Source: Myceligenerans indicum (lineage in GTDB: Bacteria > Actinomycetota > Actinomycetes > Actinomycetales > Cellulomonadaceae). Taken from it: a stretch of 64,000 bases of DNA. Positions within the stretch are counted from its first letter, which is position 1, and every line of letters starts with the position of its first letter. The notes beneath the pieces were generated by a model that saw only the letters and a program-made list of their open reading frames with translations, searched no databases and was not told the DNA's origin. Of this stretch, positions 25,708 to 34,619 are shown piece after piece. The stretch covers positions 122,997 to 186,996 of the forward strand of contig NZ_JABBYC010000003.1 in the NCBI RefSeq assembly GCF_016742955.1. The letters are read 5' to 3'. Position numbers and translations under genes: made by a program.

Positions 25708-26520
25708 GTGCTCGTCGTCGCGATCGGTGCACCGGAAGGCGTCCACGCCTCGGTCCACCGGGCTGATCCCACGCTGGAGTCCGTCGTGGCCGCCATCCGC
25801 CGCCTTCCCGTGGACGACGTCGTGCTCGCGACGCGTGACGAGGCGGCACGCAAGGTCGCTCGCTCGGCCCGCCTGGTCCTGGGCCCCGAACGCCTCGCGA
25901 TCCTGCACCTGGAGGTGCACCTCACGGCCTGGGCCGTGATCCTCGCCGGCCTGACCACTCCCGCACTCCCGGCGGCATCGGCCCGCGCCGTGGCCGACGA
26001 CGTCCTGTCCCGCGTCGTCACGCGCGCCCTCGTCTCGACGGTCACTTCCCTGGCCGAGCCCACCCCGACGTTCCGTCAGCACGCGGGCAGCCTTCTGCCC
26101 ACCTCGGCGTTCGTGGTCGACCCCGGCCGGGGCACCGTCGGGCGGTTCCTGGGCCACCTCGGGGTCCCGGACGGCGAGACCATCGTCGTCGCACGGTCCC
26201 CGCGGCCGGTCGTCCCCGGGGTGGACGCGCTGCTCCCCCACCCTGCCGACGTCGAACTGGGCGGGCCCCACGGTCTCCCGGCGGCCGAGTGGCCGGCACC
26301 ACGGTGGTTCGAGGTGTCCAGCCTCGACGCCCCGCTCACCACGACCATCGCCAACGTGGCCTCCGGGTTCTTCCGCTGGCCGGCCTGCGACGTCTGCGGC
26401 CGCGCGGCTCCGGAGTCCTGTCTCTTCTGCGACGTCGCCGCCCACCCCGCCCGGACCGGGTCACGCGGTGGCGTCGCAGGGGCCACACCCCATCCCGAGC
26501 CCTTGGAGGCTGTCCGATGA
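25708..26520 (+). CDS. Unknown protein with C-terminal zinc finger, first gene of Tad operon
   Basis: A 270-residue soluble protein, family not recognised. It starts at GTG, five bases after AAAGGGGG, reading MLVVAIGAPEGVHASVHRAD. It is rich in Ala and Val, with no membrane helix or known catalytic motif. The C-terminal 45 residues contain CDVCGRAAPESCLFC, a C-x2-C-x7-C-x2-C arrangement that should bind zinc. It overlaps the next gene, CpaB, by ATGA and so belongs to the pilus operon. Its position suggests an assembly or regulatory factor for the pilus, but this is inference from context only. Confidence 0.8.
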   Translation: MLVVAIGAPEGVHASVHRADPTLESVVAAIRRLPVDDVVLATRDEAARKVARSARLVLGPERLAILHLEVHLTAWAVILAGLTTPALPAASARAVADDVLSRVVTRALVSTVTSLAEPTPTFRQHAGSLLPTSAFVVDPGRGTVGRFLGHLGVPDGETIVVARSPRPVVPGVDALLPHPADVELGGPHGLPAAEWPAPRWFEVSSLDAPLTTTIANVASGFFRWPACDVCGRAAPESCLFCDVAAHPARTGSRGGVAGATPHPEPLEAVR

Positions 26521-27230
26521 ATCCCCGGCAGCGACGAGGGGTGTTCCTCCTCGTCGTCACCTCCGTCCTGGCAGTCGCCGTCTTCGCGGGCGTCCTGTAC
26601 TACGTGCGCACGGTCAGCACGCAGGTGGGCCCCATGACCACGGTGCTGCAGCTGAACCGTGCGGTGGAGGCGCAGGAGCCCATCGAGCCGGCGATGCTGG
26701 AGGAGATCGCGGTCCCGGAACGCTGGGCCCCCGCCTCCGCCCCGCACACCAAGTCGGACGTGGAGGGGCTCGTCGCGGCCACCGCCTACAAGCGGGGTGC
26801 GGTGGTGCAGGCGGGCATGCTGGTGGAACGCCCGATCGTGCAGCCCGGGTTCCGCGAGGTGGCCGTCGTCGTCGACGCCGAGACGGGCGTCGCCGGCAAG
26901 GTGCGGCCCGGGGACCGTGTCGACGTCATCGCGACGATGCGGGCCGACGGCGACTCCAAGAACCTCGCCCGGGTCTGGGTGTCGAACGTGCTGGTGGTCG
27001 AGGTGGGGATCCCCACCACGGTCGAGGACCCGGACGACATCGCCCCCAGCCGCGGCCTTCCGGTGACGTTCGCCCTGAGCACCGAGGACGCGCTGACGCT
27101 GGCATACGTCGAGACCTTCTCCGAGAAGATGCGTATCGCGCTGCGCGGCGCGGGTGACGAGGCCGAGATCCCGTTCGACGAGCGGACCTTCGACGGCACC
27201 GTTGCCCAGAAGAAGAAGCAGGAGAGCTGA
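26517..27230 (+). CDS. cpaB: CpaB/RcpC-like pilus assembly protein (SAF domain)
   Basis: A 237-residue protein with one N-terminal membrane segment (about residues 9-29, VFLLVVTSVLAVAVFAGVLYYV) and an outside SAF-like domain. The motif GLVAATAYKRGAVVQAGMLV matches the SAF turn of CpaB proteins, and VRPGDRVDVIATM follows as in RcpC/CpaB members. CpaB is the periplasmic or wall-side part of Tad pilus machines. The ATG at 26517 overlaps the previous stop as ATGA; the same frame runs upstream without biological sense. The tail ends in a Lys-rich stretch (VAQKKKQES). Confidence 0.87.
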   Translation: MNPRQRRGVFLLVVTSVLAVAVFAGVLYYVRTVSTQVGPMTTVLQLNRAVEAQEPIEPAMLEEIAVPERWAPASAPHTKSDVEGLVAATAYKRGAVVQAGMLVERPIVQPGFREVAVVVDAETGVAGKVRPGDRVDVIATMRADGDSKNLARVWVSNVLVVEVGIPTTVEDPDDIAPSRGLPVTFALSTEDALTLAYVETFSEKMRIALRGAGDEAEIPFDERTFDGTVAQKKKQES

Positions 27231-27232
27231 AC

Positions 27233-28906
27233 GTGGCGACCAAAGTCCTGCTCGTGACCGCGTCGCACGAGGTGCGGGACCATCTGGGCCACGTGCTCTC
27301 GGAGTCCGACGGCTTCGAGCTCGCGGCGGCCGTGGCGGACACCCCGGGCGTCATGACGGCGCTGGACCGTCACCCGGACGTCGGCCTCATCGTGGTCGAC
27401 GAGGCCGCCGACGACGGCCGGGGACACGCCCTGGCCCGCACGGTGGGTATGGCGGTCCCGCTCACGGGGATCGTGATGGTCGTCGAGGCGCACAACGCGG
27501 CCGAGATGAGCACCGCCATGGCGGCCGCCATGGAGGTCGGCGCGCGGTCCGTGATCGCCCGCAACTCGGGTCTCGAGGAAGTGCTCACCCGGTTCGAGTC
27601 CGTGGCGTCGTGGTCGGCGGTGGCACAGGCCGCGATCTCCGCGGAACGCACGGGTGGCCGCAGCGGGCGGATCATCGCCGTGGCCGGCGCGAAGGGCGGG
27701 GTGGGCACCTCGGTGCTGGCCCTCCTGCTGGCCCGGGCGGGCCGCACCGGCGACACCACCCTCGTCGACCTCGACGTCGCCGCCGGTGACCTCACCGCCT
27801 ACGCCGGAGTCCGCACCCGCCGCTCGATCGTCGACCTGGCGGGCGTGGAGGGCGAGATCACCGGGCGCATGCTGCGCGAGACCACCTACGACGTGCCCGG
27901 GGGCATCCGCCTGCTGCCGGCCCCGGCCGACGGCGAACGGGGCGAGGAGATCGCGGCGGCGGCGGTCCGGTCGATCCTTTCCGGCCTGCGGTTCGAGTCG
28001 GACCTCGCGGTGCTCGACGTCGGGACCCACCTGGACGAGGTCCGCGCCACCGCGCTGGAGTTCGCCGATCGCGTGCTTCTCGTCTCCACCCCCGATCTCC
28101 CGTCCCTGCGGTCCGCCCGCCGCGCGCTCGCGCAGTGGGAGCGCCTGGCCATCCGCCAGCCGACGTCGGTGGAGCTGGTCCTCAACCGGCGCAGCCCGAA
28201 GGACGAGGTCACACCCCAGCTCGCCGAGCGCATCGTGGAGCGTCCGGTCGCGTTCACCGTGCCCGACGGCGGAACCGCGTTCGCAGCCGCCGTCAACACC
28301 GCCACCCTGCTGGAGTCGCCCACACCTGTACACAGGGCGGTCGCCGAGGTGGGCGCGGCCGCGCTCCGCGAGGAGGCCGGTGACACGCCGTCGGACACAC
28401 CGGACGGCCCCACGGAGGTGGAGGCCCTGGTGGCCGGCTCGGCGAGCCGGCCCGGCCGCCGCGACCGCAGGACGGCGGGCAGGGCGCAGAGGACCGACAA
28501 GAGAAGCGCGAGCCACAAGGCGCCCGAACGGCCCGCCACCCGGGACGCCGGTCAGGCATCCGTCGAGCTGCCGGTCTTCATCGCCGTGGCACTGATGACG
28601 ATCCTGCTGTGCGTCCAGGGCATCGGCTGGGCCTCGGGCCTCCTGGCCGCTCGTGCCGCCGCGCAGGAGGGGGCGCGGACGGTCGGCATCGTCGGCTACC
28701 ACGAGGACGAACACGTCGACGAGGTCGAGCGGCGTGTCCGCCAGGACGTACGTGAACGCCTGCCCCACGCCCTGCGCGAGGTGGTCCGGGACTCCGACAT
28801 CGCCATCTCGTCCGACGAGGTGAGCGTGCGGGTCACCGTCCCGACCGTCCTGCCCGGCGTGGAGCTGTCCGCGTCGTCCACCGCCCCCGTCTACCCGGAG
28901 CGCTGA
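27233..28906 (+). CDS. TadZ/CpaE-like ATPase fused to TadE-like pseudopilin
   Basis: A 557-residue fusion. Residues 1-125 are an atypical receiver-like domain (VLLVTASHEVRDHL). Residues 145-385 form a ParA/MinD-type ATPase of the TadZ/CpaE group with GAKGGVGTS at 152-160 and LVDLDVAAGDLTAY; the Thr in place of the second Walker lysine is usual for this group. A basic, flexible linker (about 395-435) leads to a TadE-like pseudopilin from about 437: DAGQASVELP, then a hydrophobic helix and an outside tail. TadZ localises the pilus machine on the cytoplasmic face, while TadE is exported, so the junction implies membrane tethering or separate production. An internal GTG at 28430 has GGAGGTGGAGG five bases before it and could start a free TadE. 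Confidence 0.85.
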   Translation: MATKVLLVTASHEVRDHLGHVLSESDGFELAAAVADTPGVMTALDRHPDVGLIVVDEAADDGRGHALARTVGMAVPLTGIVMVVEAHNAAEMSTAMAAAMEVGARSVIARNSGLEEVLTRFESVASWSAVAQAAISAERTGGRSGRIIAVAGAKGGVGTSVLALLLARAGRTGDTTLVDLDVAAGDLTAYAGVRTRRSIVDLAGVEGEITGRMLRETTYDVPGGIRLLPAPADGERGEEIAAAAVRSILSGLRFESDLAVLDVGTHLDEVRATALEFADRVLLVSTPDLPSLRSARRALAQWERLAIRQPTSVELVLNRRSPKDEVTPQLAERIVERPVAFTVPDGGTAFAAAVNTATLLESPTPVHRAVAEVGAAALREEAGDTPSDTPDGPTEVEALVAGSASRPGRRDRRTAGRAQRTDKRSASHKAPERPATRDAGQASVELPVFIAVALMTILLCVQGIGWASGLLAARAAAQEGARTVGIVGYHEDEHVDEVERRVRQDVRERLPHALREVVRDSDIAISSDEVSVRVTVPTVLPGVELSASSTAPVYPER

Positions 28907-28907
28907 G

Positions 28908-29267
28908 ATGGACGGCGGTCCGCGGCACCACGACGCCGGCCAGGCGATGGTCGAGCTCGTCGGCGTCGTCTTCGTCATCGTCCTGGTCGCACTGCTCGCG
29001 ATCCAGGGCATCACCGTCGCCCAGACGGCCTCGATCACGCAGGAGGCCGCCCGGAACGGAGCCCGCGCCCTGAGCCAGGGAGAGGACTGGCGGTCCGTCG
29101 TGGAGGAGCAGATCCCCGACGGCCTGGAGCTCGAGGCCGCCGAGTTCGCCGCCGAGGACGGCACGGCCCGCGTGCAGGTGACGGTCTCCGCGCCGCTCGG
29201 CCTGGGCGAGATGCAGGTCACCGACGTGTCGCTCACGCGGGCCGCGGAGTTCCCGATGGAGGACTGA
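28908..29267 (+). CDS. tadE: TadE-like minor pseudopilin
   Basis: A 119-residue protein with a class III prepilin-type start: DAGQAMVEL (cleavage expected after Gly11, Glu at +5), then a hydrophobic helix at about 16-38 and a short outside domain. The family contributes minor pilins to the Tad pilus. It starts one base after the stop of the TadZ-TadE fusion and resembles the TadE part of that fusion, so the operon encodes at least two pseudopilins side by side. An 87-bp gap with a small hairpin separates it from cpaF. Confidence 0.85.
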   Translation: MDGGPRHHDAGQAMVELVGVVFVIVLVALLAIQGITVAQTASITQEAARNGARALSQGEDWRSVVEEQIPDGLELEAAEFAAEDGTARVQVTVSAPLGLGEMQVTDVSLTRAAEFPMED

Positions 29268-29276
29268 CGGGAGACG

Positions 29277-29294
29277 CCGGTCCCCGCGGACCGG
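29277..29294 (+). terminator. Small hairpin between tadE and cpaF
   Basis: CCGGTCC and GGACCGG form a perfect 7-bp stem with a 4-base loop, ten bases past the tadE stop, with no T-run. It may attenuate transcription or stabilise the upstream transcript rather than stop it fully, since cpaF and downstream genes have no obvious separate promoter. Confidence 0.3.
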
Positions 29295-29354
29295 GGCACG
29301 GCAGGCCCGGTCACGACATCCGAGACAGACCACGACAGGAAAGGGAGGGGTGAC

Positions 29355-30662
29355 ATGGCCCTTCGCGACCGGCTCGCCGCCGACGAGCGACGCGACGACG
29401 ACCACGACCTCGCCAAGGTCTACCGCGAGCGCCTGCTCGAGGAGATCGACGTCGACGAGCTCTCCCGCCTCGCCCCGGCCCAGCGCAGGGTCAGGCTGGA
29501 GCGCGTGCTGTCCCGCATGCTCTCCGTCGACGGACCGGTCCTGTCCGCCCGGGAACGCAGCGCGCTGGTGCAGCGGATCGTGGACGACGCGCTCGGGCTG
29601 GGCGTGCTGGAGCCGCTGCTGGCGGACGAGTCGATCACCGAGATCATGGTGAACGGACCACAGGACGTCTTCGTGGAGCGGTACGGCAAGGTGGAGCGGG
29701 TCCCGACCCGGTTCCCGTCCTCGGACCAGCTCTATCAGACGATCGACCGGATCGTGTCGCAGGTGAACCGCCGGGTGGACGAGTCCTCGCCGATGGTGGA
29801 CGCACGTCTGCCGAGCGGCGAACGCGTGAACGTCATCATCCCGCCGCTGGCGCTGGACGGGCCGACGCTGACGATCCGGCGGTTCCCGACGCCCTTCCGG
29901 ATGAGTGAGCTGGTGGACCGCGGCACGCTCGACGGGCACACCGCGGCACTGCTGGGGTCCTGCGTGCGAGCACGGCTGAACGTGGTGGTCTCGGGCGGCA
30001 CGGGTTCGGGGAAGACGACGTTCCTGAACGCCTTGTCGGGCATGATCCCGGAGCAGGAACGCATCGTGACGATCGAGGACGCCGCCGAGCTGTCCCTGCA
30101 GCAGGGACACGTGGTGCGGCTCGAGTCCCGTCCGGCGAACGTGGAGGGGCGGGGCGCGGTCGTGATCCGGGATCTGGTGCGCAACGCCCTGCGCATGCGG
30201 CCGGACCGGATCATCGTCGGTGAGGTCCGTGGCGGCGAGACGCTGGACATGCTGCAGGCGATGAACACCGGCCACGACGGGTCGATCGCCACGGTGCACG
30301 CGAACACGGCGCAGGACGCGCTGAGCCGGCTGGAGACGCTCGCCTCGATGAGCGAGGTGGAACTGCCGGTGACGACCCTGCGGGACCAGATCAACTCGGC
30401 GATCGACGTCGTCATCCACCTGGAGCGCGCACAGGACGGCTCGCGCCGTGTCGTGGAGGTGCAGGCGGTGACGTCGAGGCGGCGTGAGGACTACGCGCTG
30501 ACCCCGCTGGTGGAGTTCGTGACCGATCCGCTGGGCCCGGACCGTCTCGTGACGGGTCGGTTCCTGCGGTCCACGCCGCCGGCGGAGCTGGTGGAACGGC
30601 TCCGCCGGGCCGGCGAGGCCGTGCAGGGCCCGGCTCCGGCCGACGGGGGTGCGACGTCATGA
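29355..30662 (+). CDS. cpaF: TadA/CpaF pilus assembly ATPase
   Basis: A 435-residue secretion ATPase of the CpaF/TadA group that powers pilus extension (and, in some species, retraction) at the cytoplasmic membrane. Motifs: VVSGGTGSGKTTFLNALSG (Walker A), IVTIEDAAEL (Asp box), MRPDRIIVGEVRGGE (Walker B) and GSIATVHANTA (His box). The N-terminal part contains EIMVNGPQDVFVERYGK, typical of this group. GGGAGGGG precedes the ATG by four bases. Its stop overlaps tadB as ATGA. Confidence 0.96.
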   Translation: MALRDRLAADERRDDDHDLAKVYRERLLEEIDVDELSRLAPAQRRVRLERVLSRMLSVDGPVLSARERSALVQRIVDDALGLGVLEPLLADESITEIMVNGPQDVFVERYGKVERVPTRFPSSDQLYQTIDRIVSQVNRRVDESSPMVDARLPSGERVNVIIPPLALDGPTLTIRRFPTPFRMSELVDRGTLDGHTAALLGSCVRARLNVVVSGGTGSGKTTFLNALSGMIPEQERIVTIEDAAELSLQQGHVVRLESRPANVEGRGAVVIRDLVRNALRMRPDRIIVGEVRGGETLDMLQAMNTGHDGSIATVHANTAQDALSRLETLASMSEVELPVTTLRDQINSAIDVVIHLERAQDGSRRVVEVQAVTSRRREDYALTPLVEFVTDPLGPDRLVTGRFLRSTPPAELVERLRRAGEAVQGPAPADGGATS

Positions 30663-31582
30663 TCGTCCTCCTCGTGGCCGTGGGCCTGCTGGTGACGCTC
30701 ATGACGGCGGCGGCGACCGTCGCGACGTGGGCGAACAACGCGGAGATCGAGCGGCGGATCGTGGAGTCCGCCGAGATGGACCCGAAGAAGCGCGTCGGCG
30801 TTTTCGCCCGTCTCGACGAGCGCCTGCAGCGGGTCCGCTGGGGGCAGCGCCTGCAGTCCCTGCTCGCTGGTTCGGGCCTGCCGGGGTGGTCGCCGTCGAT
30901 GTTCGTCGCCGCGACGGCGGCGGCGGCGCTCGCGGGTGGTCTGATCGTGCTTCCTCTGTTCGGCCGCACGACGGCGGCGCTGGCGGTTCTGATCGTCGTC
31001 GTCGCCGTACGGAGCTGGCTGGAGCGGCGGCGCAAGCAGCGGGTGGACCGGTTCGTGGCGCAGTTGCCCGAGCTCGCACGGCTGCTGGCGAACGGCGCGT
31101 CGGCCGGTCTGGCGGTGCGCCGCTCGTTGGAGATGGCGGCCGACGAGATGCCGGAGCCCGCGGGTTCGGAGGTGTCGCAGGTGAGCGCCGAGATGGCGGT
31201 GGGCCGGTCGTTGCAGCAAGCCCTCGACAGCCTGAGCGAGCGTCTTCCGTCGCGCGAGTTGTCGGTGCTGGTCCAGACGCTGTCGATCCAGGGGCGGACG
31301 GGCGGCGCCCTGGTCACCGCGTTGTCGGGGATCGGCAGCACGCTCGAGGAGCGGCGCCGGCTGCGTCGTGAGGTGGCCACGTCCACTCTCGGCGCCCAGT
31401 TCTCCGGGTACACGGTGATCTTCCTGGCCTTCGGCGCGGTGGCACTGATGAACGTGTTCAGCCCGGGCGTGGTCGACGAGATGATCACCAACCTCATCGG
31501 CCAGGTGGTGCTGCTCGTCGCGACCGGCTTGTTCGTGGTCGGCTACTTGCTGGTCCGCCGCCTCGCGAAGGTGGAGGTGTGA
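30659..31582 (+). CDS. tadB: TadB-like inner-membrane platform protein
   Basis: A 307-residue type II secretion F-domain protein. It has a membrane helix at the N-terminus (IVLLVAVGLLVTLMTAAATVAT), two around 83-115, and a pair near the C-terminus (about 250-300). The cytoplasmic loop contains FVAQLPELARLLANGASAGLAVRRSLEMAADEMPEP, the F-domain pattern. It forms the membrane platform with TadC and couples to the CpaF ATPase. Translation is coupled to cpaF by ATGA. Confidence 0.9.
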   Translation: MIVLLVAVGLLVTLMTAAATVATWANNAEIERRIVESAEMDPKKRVGVFARLDERLQRVRWGQRLQSLLAGSGLPGWSPSMFVAATAAAALAGGLIVLPLFGRTTAALAVLIVVVAVRSWLERRRKQRVDRFVAQLPELARLLANGASAGLAVRRSLEMAADEMPEPAGSEVSQVSAEMAVGRSLQQALDSLSERLPSRELSVLVQTLSIQGRTGGALVTALSGIGSTLEERRRLRREVATSTLGAQFSGYTVIFLAFGAVALMNVFSPGVVDEMITNLIGQVVLLVATGLFVVGYLLVRRLAKVEV

Positions 31583-31675
31583 CGAAGGGCGCAGTGCACG
31601 GTGTGGGCCGAGGAACGAGGCACACGCCGGAAACGAAGTCCGAGAAACACCGATGACGACGGAGGGAGGTGTGAC

Positions 31676-32557
31676 GTGTTCGGGATTCTGATCGCGCTGG
31701 CCGCGGCCGGGGTGGCGGTGCTGGGCATGACGGGCTATCGGCTCGTCACCAGTACCGGTCTGGAGGATGTCGAGGCCGAGTACGCGCCGGAGGAGGTGAA
31801 GCGGACTCTCGGGTTCGCCGCCGTGCTGGACGTGCTGGGGGCGCCGTTGCAGCGGACGGCCGTGCGGCTGCGGGGCCGCGCCCGTCTTCAGCGGCTCGAC
31901 ACGGTGTTGCGCCGTGCCGGGCGTCCGGACGGCGTCACGCTGACGATGTTCGTGCGCCGCGAGGCCGCGCTGGTTCTTCTGGGTGTCCTGTTCTGCCTGT
32001 TGTTCGCGTTGCAGGGCTACTGGCAGATCGGCCTGGTGTTGTTCGTGGCGCTCAGCACCTGGATGCGCCTGTGGTTGCAGCTCGAGGCGAACAAGCGCCA
32101 GCTGCAGATCGACCAGGAGCTTCCGGACTTCCTGGATGTCCTCGCGGTGACGGTGACCGCGGGTCTGGGTTTCCGTCAGGCCCTGGAGCGCGTGTGCGAG
32201 TTCCATGGCGGCGCGCTGGCCGGGGAGATGCGCACCGCGCTGCGGGAGATGAACGTGGGATCTGGCCGGCGCCAGGTGTTCGAGGCTCTGCGTGAGCGCA
32301 ACAGGTCCCGCGCCGTGGGCACGTTCGTGACGGCGCTGCTGCAGGCCGAGGAGTTGGGCGTTCCCCTGGCGGAGGCGCTCACCTCGATCGCCGCCGACGT
32401 GCGCCGTGAGCACGCCGAGAACGTGCGGCAGCGTGCCGCGCGGGCGGCCCCGATGGTGTCGCTCGCGGTCACGGTGACCATCCTGCCGGGAGCCTTGATC
32501 CTCATCGTCTCGGCGGTTCTCATCGCGAACGCGGGGGTGCTCGGTGGGGTCTTCTGA
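31676..32557 (+). CDS. tadC: TadC-like inner-membrane platform protein
   Basis: A 293-residue F-domain membrane protein, the partner of TadB. It has an N-terminal helix (ILIALAAAGVAVLGMTGY), a central pair of helices near 95-135, the F-domain segment QELPDFLDVLAVTVTAGLGFRQALERVCEF, and C-terminal helices ending in LIANAGVLGGVF. The start is GTG at 31676, preceded by GGAGGGAGG; the frame is open further upstream but without a ribosome site. A 93-bp gap separates it from tadB, and its last 14 bases overlap the histidine kinase gene. Confidence 0.88.
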   Translation: MFGILIALAAAGVAVLGMTGYRLVTSTGLEDVEAEYAPEEVKRTLGFAAVLDVLGAPLQRTAVRLRGRARLQRLDTVLRRAGRPDGVTLTMFVRREAALVLLGVLFCLLFALQGYWQIGLVLFVALSTWMRLWLQLEANKRQLQIDQELPDFLDVLAVTVTAGLGFRQALERVCEFHGGALAGEMRTALREMNVGSGRRQVFEALRERNRSRAVGTFVTALLQAEELGVPLAEALTSIAADVRREHAENVRQRAARAAPMVSLAVTVTILPGALILIVSAVLIANAGVLGGVF

Positions 32558-33830
32558 GCGTGACGGCCCGGCGTCCCTCCCGCCGCGCGGCATGGACGCG
32601 ACCACGCAGCGCGCGATCGGTCCGGCGGTGCGTCTCCTGTGCCAGGTGCGGCTCGTGGTCCTGGCGTTCTCCCTGGTTCTGGCGATGCTCAACGGCACCG
32701 GCTGGCTGGGTGCGGTCCTCGTGGTGCTCGCCGCGCCGTTCTCCTTCGTTCCCGCGCTGAACTGGGAGACCCGTGGCCGGATCTACGCCCGTAACGGCAT
32801 CCTGCTCGCGTGCGACATCGTCGTCGCCGTCGTCGCCCTGATCCCGCTGGCGGGATCGCCGCTGATGGCCGTGTATGCCGCCGCGACCGCCGCCCTCTGG
32901 GGACTCTTCGCCGGCCTGCGTCTCGGCCTGGTGATGGCCGTGCCGCTGTGCCTGTTCCAGCTCACGGCCTACGAGCCGTCCTGGCAGGGGTTCGTCACCG
33001 GGATCTCCGGAGCCGCCCTCACGGCCGTGATGACCTGGACGGGAACCATGCTCGGCCGACGGCTGCGCAAGCAGGCGGTCATCACGGCCGAGCTGGCCAC
33101 GACGCGCGAGCACCAGGCCATGCTGGCCGAACGCCTGCGCCTGGCCCGCGACCTGCACGACACGGTCGCCGGAGACCTCGCCGGGCTCTCGCTGACGACG
33201 CGCGGGCTCGCCGACCGGCTGGAACGGGAGGGTGTCGCACGCGGCACCGTCGAGGTCGCCCGCCGGCTGAGCGATGCCGTCCAGACCGCTCACCGGCACA
33301 CGCGGAGCGCTCTGGGGGAACTGCGCGACGAGACCCGGGGTGTCACGGGCCCGGTCACCGACCTCGCCCGTCGCTGGACGGAACGCACCGGCGTTCCGGT
33401 GGACGTCATGGTGCGCGCCGGCGCGGACGAGATCATCGGGCCCGGGCGGGCGCGGCACATCCGGGCGGTCGTCACCGAGCTGCTGGAGAACGTCCGCAAG
33501 CACGCCGGCGCCTCCCGGGTCGAGGTCCTGGTCACCACCGAGGGGCCGGCCGCTCGGGTGCTCGTGACGGACGACGGCCGCGGGCTTCCGGCCGAGGTGC
33601 CCGCGACGGGCGGGTACGGGCTTCGCGGCATCCGGGAGCGGGCCGCGCTGTGCGGCGGCGACGTGACCTGGACCCCGGCTCCGGGCGGCGGAACCACCGC
33701 ACGCGTCCTCCTGCCCGCCGAACCGGCCGGCCGACCGGAGCGCCCGAACGGCGACGTGTCCGACGTCGTCCCCGACCGACCGCCGCGGAGGTCCGAGCAC
33801 CGCCGCGGCCGAACCGCAGAGGTGGTCTGA
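32544..33830 (+). CDS. Sensor histidine kinase (HisKA_3 type)
   Basis: A 428-residue NarL-system sensor. It has about six membrane helices in residues 28-170 with short loops and no large outside sensor domain, so it may sense the membrane itself. The phosphoacceptor box is LRLARDLHDTVAGDL with His205. The ATPase region has ELLENVRKHAG (N box), VTDDGRGLP (G1) and GGYGLRGIRERA (G2). A basic C-terminal tail follows. The start used is GTG at 32544, inside the end of tadC; ATG at 32592 is an alternative. Its location inside the pilus operon suggests control of the pilus genes. It overlaps the response regulator by one base. Confidence 0.88.
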   Translation: MGSSERDGPASLPPRGMDATTQRAIGPAVRLLCQVRLVVLAFSLVLAMLNGTGWLGAVLVVLAAPFSFVPALNWETRGRIYARNGILLACDIVVAVVALIPLAGSPLMAVYAAATAALWGLFAGLRLGLVMAVPLCLFQLTAYEPSWQGFVTGISGAALTAVMTWTGTMLGRRLRKQAVITAELATTREHQAMLAERLRLARDLHDTVAGDLAGLSLTTRGLADRLEREGVARGTVEVARRLSDAVQTAHRHTRSALGELRDETRGVTGPVTDLARRWTERTGVPVDVMVRAGADEIIGPGRARHIRAVVTELLENVRKHAGASRVEVLVTTEGPAARVLVTDDGRGLPAEVPATGGYGLRGIRERAALCGGDVTWTPAPGGGTTARVLLPAEPAGRPERPNGDVSDVVPDRPPRRSEHRRGRTAEVV

Positions 33831-34555
33831 TGCGAATCCTTGCCGTGGACGACAACCCGATCATCCGGATGGGCCTGAGAACGCTCCTGGACGGCACCGA
33901 GGGCGTCACCTCGGTGATCGACACCGGCGACCCGGAGGAAGCGGTGGCTCACGTGCTGGCCGGCTGGGTCGACGTCGTGCTGCTGGACGTGCGCATGCCC
34001 GAGGTGAGCGGTCTGGAGCTGCTGCCCCGGCTCGCGGGCGGCGCGACGGTGGTGATGCTGACGCACACGGACGACCCTGCCACCGTGGCCGAGGCGATGG
34101 CTGCCGGGGCAGCCGGGTACCTGGTGCACGGCGCGCTCGAGCCGCGCGCGATGGTCGAGGCGATGCGCCTGTGCCGGGGCGGGAGCCAGGTCGTCTCGGG
34201 CGTCGCGCCGGGGACGCCCGCCATGGGCCGCGACGCCGCCCCGGGTCCGGACCCGGCGGTGCGCGGCCTGTTGTCGCCGCGTGAGGCGGAGGTGATGGAC
34301 CTGGTGGCCGACGGGCTGTCTAACGGTGAGGTGGCCGCACGTCTCTTCCTCTCCGAGAAGACCGTGAAGAACCACGTCAACAGCCTGTTCGCGAAGCTGG
34401 CCGTGACGACACGGAGCCAGGCCATCGTGCTGTGGCTCCGCCAGGGCCACGGCCCCGGCGCCGGCAGACCCGGTGCCGCTGGGCCCGAAGGCCCACCCAG
34501 GAAGGGCCCTGACCTGGGACCTCACGCCCTGGGAAGACGTTCCGCCCGTCCATAG
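33830..34555 (+). CDS. NarL/LuxR-family response regulator
   Basis: A 241-residue response regulator. The receiver (1-115) has the acidic pair D7/D8 and phosphoacceptor D53 (LLDVRMPEVSG). The lysine normally found after beta-5 (GYLLK) is replaced: the sequence reads AAGYLVHGAL with His at 100, so phosphorylation signalling may be atypical. The output domain near 145-210 is a LuxR-type helix-turn-helix (LSPREAEVMDLVADGLSNGEVAARLFLSEKTVKNHVNSLF, cited in part). A Gly/Pro-rich tail follows. It pairs with the overlapping upstream histidine kinase and probably regulates pilus or surface genes (inference). Confidence 0.9.
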   Translation: MRILAVDDNPIIRMGLRTLLDGTEGVTSVIDTGDPEEAVAHVLAGWVDVVLLDVRMPEVSGLELLPRLAGGATVVMLTHTDDPATVAEAMAAGAAGYLVHGALEPRAMVEAMRLCRGGSQVVSGVAPGTPAMGRDAAPGPDPAVRGLLSPREAEVMDLVADGLSNGEVAARLFLSEKTVKNHVNSLFAKLAVTTRSQAIVLWLRQGHGPGAGRPGAAGPEGPPRKGPDLGPHALGRRSARP

Positions 34556-34619
34556 ATTCGTGCTCGTGCTGCGGCGGGGTTCCGCAGCCGGAACGAGAAC
34601 CGCACACGTGGAGGACGTC

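Noticed and set aside
27233..28906. TadZ-TadE fusion as a simple frameshift error
   Set aside because: The frame is continuous with high third-position GC and a plausible flexible linker, and no duplicated or missing base is evident. It stays as a finding because only reads or relatives can settle it.
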